The notes: generated from the sequence alone by a model not told the origin. Shown: positions 33,425-44,611, counted from the first letter of the stretch. The stretch is 64,000 bases of DNA from Claveliimonas acetigenes (GCF_025567385.1 NZ_JAOQJU010000006.1:68956-132955), one strand, 5' to 3'. Program-made: numbers and translations.

Positions 33425-34735
33425 CTATTGCCCTGCAAGATAGTTTTCCATCGACTGCTCAAACTGCCTGCTCGCTTCTTCTGGTGTTATGGTAAAATCA
33501 AACAGTTTCTGGCAGGTAGTAAGATGTATCTGAGCTACTGAAGACGGAAGATACTGGTCGTACCACAACTGAACAGACGACGCCCCGGCTGCCGCTTCCA
33601 GTATCTGTCTTGTCAGCCCATCTGTAATCAGCTCTGACGCATCCGTTGTCGGCGGAATCTTCCCTACATCCACCATTAATTCCTTTGCTCCATCTGTCGT
33701 ATAATACGTGGCACAGCGAAATGCTTCTTCTAATTTTTCTCCTTCACAGTTAAACGAAATAAACTGATCTCCTATGGTTCCAATCTGGATGGATGGATCC
33801 GCATCTGAGTCTTCTACCGCAGGAAAGGAGAACCAGCCGACCTTCTCATAGAATTCCGGACTGTCAGAAGCAAAAGTTCCAATGTACCAGGAACCGCCAA
33901 GAAGCATCCCCGCCTCCTCCTGATACATCAACTGCTTTGCCTGTCCGTCATCCTCACTCAGAGAATTCGTCCCTTCCGGGAAATATCCTTTCGCCGCCCA
34001 TTCCTGAATCTTCTCACCCGCATACCGGAAGCATTCGTCTTCAAAAGAACCTTCTCCCATGGCGGCCTTCCGGAAAGGTTCCAGTCCTCCGTATCTTGTC
34101 GCCAGGCACTGGTAATACATAGACCCGGTCCACTTCGGGGCGTTCGCAAGCGCAAAGGGAATGATTCCTTCTTCCAGCAGCCTGTCACATACCGCCTCCA
34201 ATTCAGAGACTGTAGACGGGACTTCGAGATTATATCTTTCAAAAATTTCTTTATTGTAGAAAATCCCCGCAAGCGACACATTATAAACGGGCACTGCATA
34301 TAACTTTCCATCGTAAGTTGCCTGTGCAAGGGCGGCATCCATATACTTTTCCTTCAAACCGTACTTCTCATACAATTCGTCCAGCGGCTGCGCAAATCCG
34401 GCTTCAATATACTCTATCATCGGTCCGCCAGACCAGCTTGTATACATATCCGGGCATTCGCCGGAACTCATTGCCACGATTAATTTCTCCTTATAATTAT
34501 CATTCTGCTCGGAAATACTTTCGACAGTGTAGCCGGATTCCGTATTTTTATTATATTCATCCACCGCATACTGAAAAACTTCTTTGTCAGCTCCCTCTGT
34601 TCCGATATTCCAGTATGTAATAATCTTCTCATCAGAGGAGGTAGTGACTTCTGTCGATTTAACACCGCACGCCGTCAGTAATACTGCCATAGCTGCCGCC
34701 AGTACAGCTAACCTGTATGGAATGATTCTTCTCAT
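33425..34735 (-). CDS. Extracellular solute-binding lipoprotein (family 1)
   Basis: I start it at ATG 34735, seven bases after GGAGG; the longer frame is not needed. The 436-residue precursor has a lipobox LLTAC, so it should be a lipoprotein of the outer face of the membrane. The mature part has EKIITYWNIGTEGADKEVFQYAVDEYNK, then WSGGPMIEYIEAGFAQPLDELYEKYG and YAVPVYNVSLAGIFYNKEIFERY, as in sugar-binding proteins of CUT1 transporters. No permease or ATPase genes are adjacent; instead the kinase and regulator follow. It may present ligand to the kinase or work with permeases elsewhere. Confidence 0.9.
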   Translation of the reverse strand: MRRIIPYRLAVLAAAMAVLLTACGVKSTEVTTSSDEKIITYWNIGTEGADKEVFQYAVDEYNKNTESGYTVESISEQNDNYKEKLIVAMSSGECPDMYTSWSGGPMIEYIEAGFAQPLDELYEKYGLKEKYMDAALAQATYDGKLYAVPVYNVSLAGIFYNKEIFERYNLEVPSTVSELEAVCDRLLEEGIIPFALANAPKWTGSMYYQCLATRYGGLEPFRKAAMGEGSFEDECFRYAGEKIQEWAAKGYFPEGTNSLSEDDGQAKQLMYQEEAGMLLGGSWYIGTFASDSPEFYEKVGWFSFPAVEDSDADPSIQIGTIGDQFISFNCEGEKLEEAFRCATYYTTDGAKELMVDVGKIPPTTDASELITDGLTRQILEAAAGASSVQLWYDQYLPSSVAQIHLTTCQKLFDFTITPEEASRQFEQSMENYLAGQ

Positions 34736-34766
34736 CACTCTTCCCTCCTCCGTCAAAAATCAAATT

Positions 34767-37406
34767 CTATCGCTCCATATATCTCTGAATAACCGCCGCG
34801 CATTCTGCACGGTTCGCTGTTCCCTGCGGCGCCAGCATTCCATCGGTTCCCATACCGGAAATCATGCCCGTGCCGACGGACCATTCCACCGCTTCTTTTG
34901 CATAATCACTGATACTCTGCCTGTCCGGGAACCTCGTAAGGTCGCCCTTCACCTCTATATCCTCTGCTTCTTTATATCTTGCATACCGGTACATCATAGC
35001 CGCCATCTGCTCACGGGAAATCGGATCTGCCGGTTTGAACAGTCCCGTATCTGTAAATCCGGTTACGATTTTATTCTCGCTTGCCCACATTACCGCATCT
35101 GTGTAAAACTCTCCGTCCGCAACATCTGGATACTTCTTCGCATACTCCGTCTCCGGGCATCCCTCCATACGATACAGGATAACGGCAAACTGCGCCCGGC
35201 ACAGGCTTTCGGCCGGTGCAAACTGTGTTGGATTCATCCCGGTCATAATTCCCTTATCGTATACATACTGTACATAATCCACATACCAATCTCCATCGTT
35301 TACATCTAAAAACACGTCTCTTACATCCTTTCTTTCCGGCTCATCCGGTTCGTGCGGTTCATCTGGCTCATCCGGTTCGTCTGGCTTCTCAGGTTCGTCC
35401 GGTTCATCCGGTTCGCCCGGCTTGCTGCTTCCGGGCAGCTCTTCCTCCCACACTCTTTTCACAAAAATCTTATTATTCTGAGTGGCAAATCCGCCCCCTT
35501 CGGTTCCGCTGATGAAAAATTCACCGGTCGAAAGCTGGAGGAAGCACCGGTTATATCCGGCAGGCGCTCCTGTTTCTTTTGCCACCCACTCGCCCGTGCC
35601 GTCATTTTCTGTGTTGACAAATACTTCCGAAAGAGAGCCTGTCCCCACCACGACTCTGCCATCCTGCAGCGTATACACATATGGAGAACCTCCATACGTA
35701 CCATTGATTCCCGGAAGCATCGTACCTGCATCTGTCGGATTCCAGTTATATGGGTCATCTGCAATCTTAATACCTGTCTTAATCGGATTGGTCATATTGA
35801 CTGTCTCATAGACCAACATCCACTTACCATTCTCAAGCTGCGTAACAATAGGCATTCCCGGACGCGCATTGGAATCACTCATAGAAACAACGTCTGCCGC
35901 GTCTCCCCATGTCTTGCCGCCATCTGTAGTAATCTTATAAACCAGCTTCTGGTTATGAGCCGGATCTGTCTCATCGGAATAATAGCAAATCAGATTGCCC
36001 TCATGATATACGAAGAACGGCTCCCATACCGGATCATAGCCCATAATATTTCTTCCGTTCTCTCCCCCTTCTGCAATCGTACTCAAATACTCCCAGCTTC
36101 TTCCGCCGTCCGTACTATAATAGAAGTCCAGGGAAGAATCCCACAGGCCTCCGTATCCGGCATCTGCTATCTTCTCCGCACCATCCTCAAGAGGAACTGC
36201 AACACCTGCGCACACAAGCGTCCCCGCTTTTAAATCTCCCTGATCTTCCGGAAGGACAAATAACTGCGGGCAGCACTGGAGACTCCACGGATGAAGAACC
36301 GCTCCTTCCGTATCTGCCGTCACTTCCACTGCCTCCGCTGGCGCCCCTGCCGCTCCGTATCTTGTAATCTTGTAATAAGAATCCGGATGGACCGTATCAT
36401 CATTCACAACCTCTCCCACTCGTTTCCAGGTTTCGCCTTTATCCTTACTTTCGTAAATCGGGAAACTATATTCACCTTCTACAATTTCAGATGGAATTCC
36501 ATTTTCAAATGTACAGTATAAAGTACCATCCAGCCCTTCTACTACCCTTGGGGACAGGCACTGGTTTCTTCCGGGATAATCATTCTCGGGAATCGTTACA
36601 TATCCATCCAGACAAGTAACATCAGCTTCCGCTTTCGCCGTCAGGTCTTCCGTTATATCGGACACCGTGCATATCTTCTCACCATTGTCTCCATCCGCAA
36701 GAACCTGCTCCCTGCCGTTAACAAAAAGCTTCATATCTTCTACCCTGTATCCGTCACGTGGAGCAAGGGTAAATGTCACAGAGCCGCCCCCTTCCACTGC
36801 TGCCCCCTGGCTTGATGTAACCGTCACACCGTCCGTAATCCAGATTTTTACCGCATAATCGGTGGTATCCGCAACTGCATGTATTTCCGTACCGGCTCTC
36901 ATCTTCCATTGCTGAAGCGCAGAGTCCATCCGGTTCTTCTGGAGAATCCTGGAATCACTTGCGCTTACATCTGCAGTCAGATAGAGACGTGTCGCTTTAT
37001 TCTTTATCCTGTATACATTCTCTTTCACCCGGATAAAACTCCAGATCTGTCTGTCATCACCGGACGTCGTGCTTCTTTGCACCAGCCGGGTGCCTTCCCG
37101 CATATCCTGTGCGGAAATTACCTTGTTACTATTGGCGTTCACGAGATAATATTCCCCGCTTCCGTCCGACGTCTCCTGAAAATTCCATTTCTGGTTCTCT
37201 TCCGGTCCTGTCCATGTTATAAGCTCTGTATCTTCCGCCGTACTTCCGCCGCTGACGGCAAGATACTGACCTTCATCCGCTGTGCTTACAAGATGGTCTG
37301 CTCCGGCTGCTTTCGCTTCCAGGCTGCCCCCTATTAATAAGCTTCCAACCGCCAAGACACCTGCCAGAAAAAGCGGCGCCAGACGCTGTTTCCTTTTCTT
37401 CATCAT
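34767..37406 (-). CDS. SLH-anchored sialidase-fold glycosidase (GH93- or GH33-like) with ricin-type domain
   Basis: I start it at ATG 37406, six bases after AGGAGG. About 879 residues: signal peptide (FLAGVLAVGSLLIGG...AKA), a ricin-type beta-trefoil with NQKWNF and QIWSF repeats (about 35-180), a small beta domain, then a six-bladed sialidase-like propeller (about 265-660) with Asp boxes SKDKGETW, STDGGRSW and TTDGGKTW. A Pro-Glu-Asp linker made of PDEPDEP repeats leads to three SLH domains. The FRIP motif of true sialidases is not seen. Given the GH43 neighbours, a GH93 exo-arabinanase is a fair guess, but the substrate is not proven. It is 31 bp upstream of the binding-protein gene. Confidence 0.75.
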   Translation of the reverse strand: MMKKRKQRLAPLFLAGVLAVGSLLIGGSLEAKAAGADHLVSTADEGQYLAVSGGSTAEDTELITWTGPEENQKWNFQETSDGSGEYYLVNANSNKVISAQDMREGTRLVQRSTTSGDDRQIWSFIRVKENVYRIKNKATRLYLTADVSASDSRILQKNRMDSALQQWKMRAGTEIHAVADTTDYAVKIWITDGVTVTSSQGAAVEGGGSVTFTLAPRDGYRVEDMKLFVNGREQVLADGDNGEKICTVSDITEDLTAKAEADVTCLDGYVTIPENDYPGRNQCLSPRVVEGLDGTLYCTFENGIPSEIVEGEYSFPIYESKDKGETWKRVGEVVNDDTVHPDSYYKITRYGAAGAPAEAVEVTADTEGAVLHPWSLQCCPQLFVLPEDQGDLKAGTLVCAGVAVPLEDGAEKIADAGYGGLWDSSLDFYYSTDGGRSWEYLSTIAEGGENGRNIMGYDPVWEPFFVYHEGNLICYYSDETDPAHNQKLVYKITTDGGKTWGDAADVVSMSDSNARPGMPIVTQLENGKWMLVYETVNMTNPIKTGIKIADDPYNWNPTDAGTMLPGINGTYGGSPYVYTLQDGRVVVGTGSLSEVFVNTENDGTGEWVAKETGAPAGYNRCFLQLSTGEFFISGTEGGGFATQNNKIFVKRVWEEELPGSSKPGEPDEPDEPEKPDEPDEPDEPHEPDEPERKDVRDVFLDVNDGDWYVDYVQYVYDKGIMTGMNPTQFAPAESLCRAQFAVILYRMEGCPETEYAKKYPDVADGEFYTDAVMWASENKIVTGFTDTGLFKPADPISREQMAAMMYRYARYKEAEDIEVKGDLTRFPDRQSISDYAKEAVEWSVGTGMISGMGTDGMLAPQGTANRAECAAVIQRYMER

Positions 37407-37460
37407 TCTTTTCCTCCTTGCATTTCGCACAATTCCTGCAGTAATTCGGCAACGCATGTT

Positions 37461-40046
37461 CTAATCTGTCATCGTTTCCTCAAACGCGATAAATCTCTCG
37501 ATAATCGCCGCACACTCCGCACGCGCCGCATTGCCAAGCGGATCCAGGCTTCTTCCGTTATTCTTCCCGGTAATAATTCCGTTTGCTACCGCCCACTGCA
37601 TCGCTTCTTCTGCATATCCGCTTACTGACGCCGCATCCTCAAAGCGGCTGAAATCTTCCCTCTTGCTGACGTCATAGCCAAGATACTTCGCATAGCGGTA
37701 CATCATGACGGCCATCTGTTCACGACTGATCTTATCTGCCGGTCCGAACATGCCTGTATCTGTATAACCGGTTACAACCCTCGTTCCTGCCGCCCACAAA
37801 ATCGCGTCCGTATACCAGACATTCTCCTGGACATCCGGGAACAGCGGCTGATATGCTGTCTTTTCCCCTCCGCTCATTCTCCACAGAATCATTGCAAACT
37901 GTGCTCTTGCCAGAGGATCTGCAGGCCCGAAATGCGTATTGTCAAGCCCCTGCATCCATCCTTCAAAATAATTGTAGCATACTGTAGAATAGTACCAGTC
38001 ATTTTCAGAAACATCGACAAACGGTAGTTCCGGCTGTGACGGCTCCGGCTGTGATGGTTCTGGCTGTGACGGCTGCGATGGCTCCGGTTGTGACGGTTCC
38101 GGCGGCGTCGGCTGCGGCTCCTCCTCTTTTTCCTTCTCCTTCAGCGCGCCCTGGGCTTCCGCCAGCTTCTTTACCGCCGCATCTGCCTCTTCCTGCGAAG
38201 GCTCTTCCTTATTATATACCGTCTTTGCCTCGTTCAGTGCTTCTTCGTATAAACTCCAGCTTTCTTCTGTATACTCTGACTTTCTGTCTGCCGGAACTGC
38301 CTGCGCAATCGCTTCCCTAAGCTCCGTCAGGCCTTTCACTTCATCCCAGCTTTCAACGATCCATTTCTGCCCGTTTGAAGAATGATTCCTGTACTGAATA
38401 ATCGGCGTATCGTCCGCCGTTCCAGCGCTCTGAAGATCCAGCACAAAGAAATTGGCCGTAGGAATAATCCGGTAGTCCCCGGTATCATTCTTCACAAATG
38501 CAAACCGCCGGTTCAGGCTGTCTTCCGGACTTCCCGTACCAATTACAGATCCATAATCATAATAATCACCGTTAATCTGCATCGCCTGTCCGGTCACCGT
38601 ATTCGTAACCACATACTCTCCGTCTCCGGTATTTTGCAGTGTCCACCACTCATCTTTCCTAGTTCCGGCATCCGCTGACGCCAGATTGCCCTCATCATTT
38701 ACGACAATCGATTTCCCGGTCAGCACCGAACGGATCCTGTATTTTCCATCTGCAAAATCCCCCTGGATCTCCTTCGCTTCGGTTCTCTTACCTGTGTTGG
38801 CAAAGGTCAGCGTCTGCCAACCCAGCTCATCTACCTTTTCCGATTCAGTCTCTATCCGGTATGTCCCCTCTTCCGGCTCCAGTATTTTCTTGATATTCGG
38901 CGCAGACAGACCCATCCGGTTCACGTAATGGTTATACACCATGGAATACACCGGACGAATCAACCCTCTATTAGCTTCGCTGACCGCATTCTGCCAATTG
39001 CTGGCGCCGTTCTGTCCGCTCAGCCATTGATACGGTTCATACGCAACTTCCTCTCCATTGTTATATTTTGCTATATACTCCGTCGCTTTTAAGAATCGGT
39101 TATCAGATAAACTATACAAGTCGTCGCCCTGATTCCATGCCATCTCGCAAATAACTTCACAAAGGCTGACTCCCAGTGTTGTATGTCCCTGATCCCGCCC
39201 GGATTCCTGCCACTGTACCGTGCCGTCTTCAAATACATAAGGCATCGCATTGTAAAGGGAGCCATTCCCAAGTCCGGTCTTATAATAGGTAAGCGCCCGG
39301 TTGTAAATATCCTCCCGGTCTGTGAAAATTCCAATAGACAGCATTGCCGCAATATTGCACAGATCCCAGTTCGCCCAATAATTTCCGATATGCGCCCCAT
39401 TATGATTCGTCAGGAAATCCTCATTCATCGGATAAAACACATCCAGCAGCAATTCCTCCATATCTTCCTTATGAAAAGAAGGATGGTCTCTCATAATCTC
39501 AGCCACATTCGCAAGCTCATATCCATAGATTCCGGCAGCAAGGAAACGGTCTGCATTCCCGCCCAATTCCTTCATCCCGGAAGACCATCCGTTCAGAATC
39601 CTGCATGCCGCCTCTGCGTACTTCTCATCACCGCTGATCTTCCAAACCAGAGCCGTCTGGTATGCCCGGCGGATGTCAATCCGAAAACCCGCACAATTAT
39701 CACCCGTTACGCCGCGGATGACCGTCTCTGTCACACGGGGGTTCCATTCCGGATCTGAGAATCCATTGTTCTTCAACTGCTGCCAGGTATCAAGATTGGG
39801 CTGGACTTCCTTCTCCACATTTTCCTTCATCGCCGCAAAACTCTCTGTTGTATGAATCATTCCGGGATGAACGAAAGTGCGCGTCTCTTCCTCCTGCACT
39901 TCTATCCCTTCCTGTCCGCTCACTTCCTTTGCCTCAGCTGTAATTCCCGGTATGGACGTCAACATCATGGACGCTGTCAGACATCCCGCTACCATTCCCG
40001 AAAACATTTGTCTTAGCCATCTTCTTGTTCTGTTTTTACACTTCAT
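37461..40046 (-). CDS. SLH-anchored alginate-lyase-like protein with ricin-type and FIVAR domains
   Basis: I start it at ATG 40046, six bases after AAGGAG. About 861 residues: signal peptide, an alpha-helical barrel (about 60-390) with TVIRGVTGDNCAGFRIDIRR, NHNGAHIGNYWANWDLCNIAAM and ESGRDQGHTTLGV that resembles the alginate-lyase fold (PF05426-like), then a ricin-type trefoil (about 440-580, ending NGQKWIVESW), one FIVAR repeat (about 585-655), a Pro-Glu-Ser-Gln linker and three SLH domains. Such lyases cut uronate-containing chains by beta-elimination. It is the first gene of the operon that also holds the sialidase-fold protein, binding protein and two-component system. Confidence 0.78.
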   Translation of the reverse strand: MKCKNRTRRWLRQMFSGMVAGCLTASMMLTSIPGITAEAKEVSGQEGIEVQEEETRTFVHPGMIHTTESFAAMKENVEKEVQPNLDTWQQLKNNGFSDPEWNPRVTETVIRGVTGDNCAGFRIDIRRAYQTALVWKISGDEKYAEAACRILNGWSSGMKELGGNADRFLAAGIYGYELANVAEIMRDHPSFHKEDMEELLLDVFYPMNEDFLTNHNGAHIGNYWANWDLCNIAAMLSIGIFTDREDIYNRALTYYKTGLGNGSLYNAMPYVFEDGTVQWQESGRDQGHTTLGVSLCEVICEMAWNQGDDLYSLSDNRFLKATEYIAKYNNGEEVAYEPYQWLSGQNGASNWQNAVSEANRGLIRPVYSMVYNHYVNRMGLSAPNIKKILEPEEGTYRIETESEKVDELGWQTLTFANTGKRTEAKEIQGDFADGKYRIRSVLTGKSIVVNDEGNLASADAGTRKDEWWTLQNTGDGEYVVTNTVTGQAMQINGDYYDYGSVIGTGSPEDSLNRRFAFVKNDTGDYRIIPTANFFVLDLQSAGTADDTPIIQYRNHSSNGQKWIVESWDEVKGLTELREAIAQAVPADRKSEYTEESWSLYEEALNEAKTVYNKEEPSQEEADAAVKKLAEAQGALKEKEKEEEPQPTPPEPSQPEPSQPSQPEPSQPEPSQPELPFVDVSENDWYYSTVCYNYFEGWMQGLDNTHFGPADPLARAQFAMILWRMSGGEKTAYQPLFPDVQENVWYTDAILWAAGTRVVTGYTDTGMFGPADKISREQMAVMMYRYAKYLGYDVSKREDFSRFEDAASVSGYAEEAMQWAVANGIITGKNNGRSLDPLGNAARAECAAIIERFIAFEETMTD

Positions 40047-40085
40047 GGCCTTCTCCTTCCTTCTTTTGCTCTTTCCAAATTCCAA

Positions 40086-40317
40086 AAAACTTCCTTTTTA
40101 TAATATAACAGCAAATTTTAATAAAGGAAAGTCCTGAAACTATTTTTATCACAAAAACTCCGTTCAAAAAGCCAGAATATTTATTCATATTATATAAAAA
40201 TATTCCATTTTTCGGTTGAAAGCCCCCGGCAATTACCGTATAATAGAATTGGGTGTTGTGCTCCTATTAATGGGCGCAGCAAAACCAAATTATTTAAGTA
40301 AGGGAGGAAACAAAAAC
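40086..40317. promoter_or_regulatory. Divergent control region between the lyase operon and the GH43 gene
   Basis: It contains GAATATTT and AAATATTC inverted arms around 15 bp (about 40175-40205), AT-rich, just upstream of the rightward -35 box. The block from about 40124 to 40317 recurs, inverted, at about 63193-63386 in front of the paralogous gene. Conservation outside the promoter boxes suggests a regulator site, perhaps for the YesN-type regulator. On the left side a TATATTATA lies near a plausible start for the lyase operon. Confidence 0.55.
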
Positions 40318-43300
40318 ATGAAATGGAAGAAACTTTTATCCGGTATCCTGACCGGAGCGCTTCTATTCACTTCCGTTTCACCAGTTTCTCTTGCAGCAGA
40401 AACTGATGATACGGGAAACGGCACAGCCAGCGTACCGGTTGCCGTTGCTGAATACAGATTTGAAGATAATCTGAACAACAGCATGGCTGAAAACGATGCA
40501 GCTGCACCAATAACCACCGGCCTGAATAGCTATAACGGCACCCCTACCTATGTAGAGGGACGTACCGAAGGCAGTAAGGCAATTAAGCTTGGAGATTTCG
40601 GTCTGCAGCTTAATAAGAAGAATCTCGGCAAGAACTTCACGGTATCCGCATGGTTCAAAGCTGACGGTACATTTGCCGAGAACCAAACCTTGATGTTCTT
40701 AGGGTATCATAACCCGGAAAAATGGATTAGCATCGCCGGAAATAAAAGCGGCACCGACCAATTAAAGGTCTGGACAAGCGAAGGTACCCAGGGAGCTGAA
40801 TTCTACCGCTGGATTACCTTGAATAATCCGACCTTAAAGGCTGGAGAATGGCATTGTATCACTCTGACCCAGTCCGATAACGACAATACCGTTAAAACTT
40901 ATATCGATGGCGAACTCTACAATACCAGCAGAGGCGCTTACGCTCTGGACGGTGAAAATCAGGATATCTACATCGCTGTCAATAACTGGGATGCTGAATT
41001 CGCCGGTGCTGTCGATGACGTAAAGGTTTATGACCAGACCTTAACAGATACCGAAGTATACAAGTACTGCTACGATGTGAAGGTTTCTGACCAGGCACTG
41101 GCAACTTATGATTTTGACGACTTCACTGCTAAAGCAGATGATGCTTCTACTCTCTCCGACGGCACCAGAGATATCTCTCTTGTAACAGTTGGAAACGGAC
41201 AGGCTCCATCCCTGACAACCGACTCTGACAGAGGTCAGGTACTGCAGACCGTTCGACAGGGCACTGGCGATGATGGCCTGAATAACATCGGCTACGCACA
41301 GCTTGATACCAATCCTTTCGAGGATGCTTTTAAGAGACAGAATGTGGAGGGCATCACTCTGAACTTCTGGGCAAATACCCAGGGAGCCGCAGGCGGCAAC
41401 CGCTGTATGATTGATTTTGAGATTGCTCCTGCTACGACAGGCAGAGCCGGAACCGTTGCTTTTAACCAGAGCATGGTTTACTGGAACACAACTGATCAGG
41501 ACGGCAAATTCGCAGACTACAATGTAAACGGACTTGGTCTGGGTACAGAAAACACCTGGAAAATGGTTACCATGACCTTAACGGAAGACGAAATTGCTTT
41601 CTATAGCAATGGTCGAAAAATCAGCCACACCATAACCTCCGGTACAGAAGAACTGGCAACCATGCTCGCAGAACTGACAGGTAATGGAAGTATTCTTCCT
41701 GACGATGGAAGAACCCAGATTCGCCTTGGTGCCAGCATGGCAAATTACTGGATTGGCGCAGGTGCACTTCTGGATGATATTTCCTTCTTCGGCAAGGCTT
41801 TAAATGCCAGCGAAGTATCACAGTTGTACGACGAGACAGCTACTTCTGAGCTTGCAACCGGAATCGTAGTTTCCAGCGATGACACAACGGTAGATGTTGA
41901 CAAGACCATGCAGCTTACTGCAACGCTGGAACCAGCTGGAGCAACAGGCGTATCTATGGTAAGCTGGAAGTCCAGCGATGAAAAGGTTGCAACGGTAGAC
42001 CGTAATGGTTTACTGACTGCTCTGGCAGCCGGAACCACCACAATTACGGCATCCATCGGTGGTCTCGTTTCTAACGAACTTACCATCACCGTAGAATCAA
42101 TTCCGAATATTGACTCTCTGGAGGAAGGCTACTATCTGGCTGTCTATACGACAACCACACCGTTCTATGCAAACAAAGCATACAACGACCAGGAAGCACA
42201 AAGCGTATACCTGGCAGTCAGCAAAGACGGCAAGACCTTCGATGTATTGAACAGCGGCGGTGCAGTGATCTTCTCCAAAATGGGAACCCAGAGGCTTACT
42301 GACCCGAAAGTATTCAAAGAAAACGGCACCTTTACCGTTATCGCCCGCGATGCGGACAAATCTCAGGGTTATCATGAATTTACATCTACAGATGGCGTTA
42401 AGTTCTATGATGAGAGCATGACAGACAAGGCATCCCAGACCTCAGGCGTATTAACCTCGTCTTCCTTCAAGCTTATACTGGATGGCGAGAACCTTCTGGA
42501 TACAGATACCAACCTGACTCTCGGAAATGCAGTAGAACTGACAGAAAAAGAATATACTTACATCGTAAACAAACTGGGAACTGTTGTAAATGACGGATTA
42601 GAGGCTCTGGAAGACAAGACAATCCAGACCGGAGACACACTTACAGAAGAGGATCTGGCTGAGAGCTACCCAACCGCAACCGCAACCTATACCGACGGTT
42701 CTACCCAGGATTTCAACATCGACTGGAGCGGCGCTTTAGATGATGTTGACCTTTCAAAAGCAGGTACTTACACTGTAACTGGTAAAGTCGTACAGACCAA
42801 GTATCTGAACAACTTAAAAGAACTCAATGGAAGCACACTTCCGGAAGATGACCCGGCTAATGACAATCCTGACTTCCCGGATAACTATGACCCGGCTACC
42901 GGAACGGTGTATTATGACAGCACCAAGTTCGTAGAAGGTATGGCGGATCCAATGATCTACTGGGATGAGCAGACCGGTTACTACTATATGACAGGCTCCT
43001 ATTTCCCGGAAAATGGCGATGAAATTGACGCAAATGATAGCTGCCAGCAGTACGACCGTGTTGTTCTGAGACGAGGAAGAACACTGGAAGAACTTCAGGA
43101 CAGAAGCAATCAGGTAACCATCTGGAAAGCCGGCAATCAGGGCTATGAAAATGCTCAGGGGCAAAATGTTGATCGTGGCTACCGCTACATCTGGGCACCT
43201 GAAATCCACCGCATAGGCGACAAATGGGTTGTACATTTCACAGAAAGCCATAGCAGTCTTTTCGATATCCACTGCCACGCACTTGTATTAGACGGAGACC

Positions 43301-44334
43301 TGGATCCTTATGAGACTGCACTGACATCTGCCACGGAAGCATCACAGTGGAAGGATTATCAGGTACGGAGAGGTTCTAACTCCGGCGGAAGCCTTACAGG
43401 AGCTATTGACAATTCATTCTGCCTGGATATGACATATTTTAAAGACGAAGTAAACGGAAAGTCCTATGTTATCTGGGCTTCCAACACCTATACAAACTCT
43501 CGCCTGTATATGGCAACAATAGACGAGGATACCCCATGGGTACTGACTTCCGATATCGTAATGATTACAAAGCCGGAATACGGATGGGAAAATGTAGGCA
43601 TCCCGGTAAATGAAGGCGCAACCGTCCTTCAGAAAGACGGCAACATCTACCTGTGCTACTCTGCTGCAAGTACCGGTTCTGAGTATGCTATTGGTATGTT
43701 GACAGCAAAGGCCGGAACTGATTTATTGGCGGAGGGTGCATGGACCAAGAGTCCTTACCCAGTTCTCTCTTCCCGTGACGTGGACGGTGAAGAAGGACCC
43801 GGACATAATTCCTTTACCGTAGATAAAGATGGCAATGTAATCTTCGTATATCACGCAAGACCGACAAGCCACGATTACCGAAAATGCGGATGGGATGGAA
43901 CCAAATCTACTTACAACAGTGAACCTCTGAACGACCCATGCCGTCACGCTAGATTGAAACGTGTACACTGGTCAACAGACGGTACTCCGATTCTGAAGAT
44001 GACTTATGAAAATGAGTTATTAGAAGAGAACGAGACCATCTCCTTAACGATTACTGTAAAGGAAAAAGAAGAACCATCCGAACCATCCGTTACGTCTATC
44101 ACAGTAAAAACTGCTCCTGAGAAAACGGAATACACAGTCGGCGAAGAACTGGATCTGAGCGGAATTGTTATCGAAGCGGCTTACGATGATGGAACAAAGA
44201 AAGAAATCGACATCAAGGATTGCACAGTAACTGGTTTCGATAACACCAAGGCAGGAACACAGAAAGTTACAGTTACTTACGAAGATCAGACGGTAACCTT
44301 TGAGGTAACGGTTTCAACAAAGGCGGTTAGCGAT
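40124..44334 (+). repeat. Left copy of a ~4.2-kb inverted duplication
   Basis: This stretch, including about 190 bp of upstream DNA, the promoter and the coding part through the first Ig-like domain, is closely similar to the reverse strand of about 59217-63386. Limits are approximate and set by eye. Identity is very high in the LamG part and lower in the GH43 part. Confidence 0.85.
40216..40244 (+). promoter_or_regulatory. Promoter of the GH43/LamG gene at 40.3 kb
   Basis: TTGAAA (40216-40221) and TATAAT (40239-40244) with a 17-bp spacer, 73 bases before the start. The same boxes and spacing recur in front of the paralogue at 63192. Confidence 0.85.
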
Positions 44335-44361
44335 ATCTTTGATGATGTCGACAGCGAAGAC
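40318..44361 (+). CDS. LamG/GH43 surface glycosidase, C-terminus lost in assembly gap
   Basis: I start it at ATG 40318 (MKWKKLLSGILTG), preceded by GGGAGG. 1348 residues are visible before the N-run. Order: signal peptide, two LamG-type lectin domains (about 40-255, 265-510), a Big_2 domain (ATGIVVSSDD to about 600), a Big_4-like domain (about 755-830), then GH43 (about 865-1220) with ADPMIYW (catalytic Asp), YRYIWAPEIHR and NEGATVLQ (catalytic Glu), and one Ig-like domain. The last residues, VSDIFDDVDSED, begin an SLH region identical to that of the protein at 54.0 kb. GH43 enzymes remove arabinose or xylose. It is a close paralogue of the minus-strand gene at 57.7-63.2 kb. Confidence 0.88.
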
Positions 44362-44611
44362 NNNNNNNNNNNNNNNNNNNNNNNNNNNNNNNNNNNNNNN
44401 NNNNNNNNNNNNNNNNNNNNNNNNNNNNNNNNNNNNNNNNNNNNNNNNNNNNNNNNNNNNNNNNNNNNNNNNNNNNNNNNNNNNNNNNNNNNNNNNNNNN
44501 NNNNNNNNNNNNNNNNNNNNNNNNNNNNNNNNNNNNNNNNNNNNNNNNNNNNNNNNNNNNNNNNNNNNNNNNNNNNNNNNNNNNNNNNNNNNNNNNNNNN
44601 NNNNNNNNNNN
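44362..44611. other. Assembly gap (250 N)
   Basis: Exactly 250 N. The left side ends inside an SLH domain; the equivalent domain at 56723-57246 needs a further 524 bp to its stop, so the true gap must be longer than 250 bp if the gene is intact. Confidence 0.98.
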
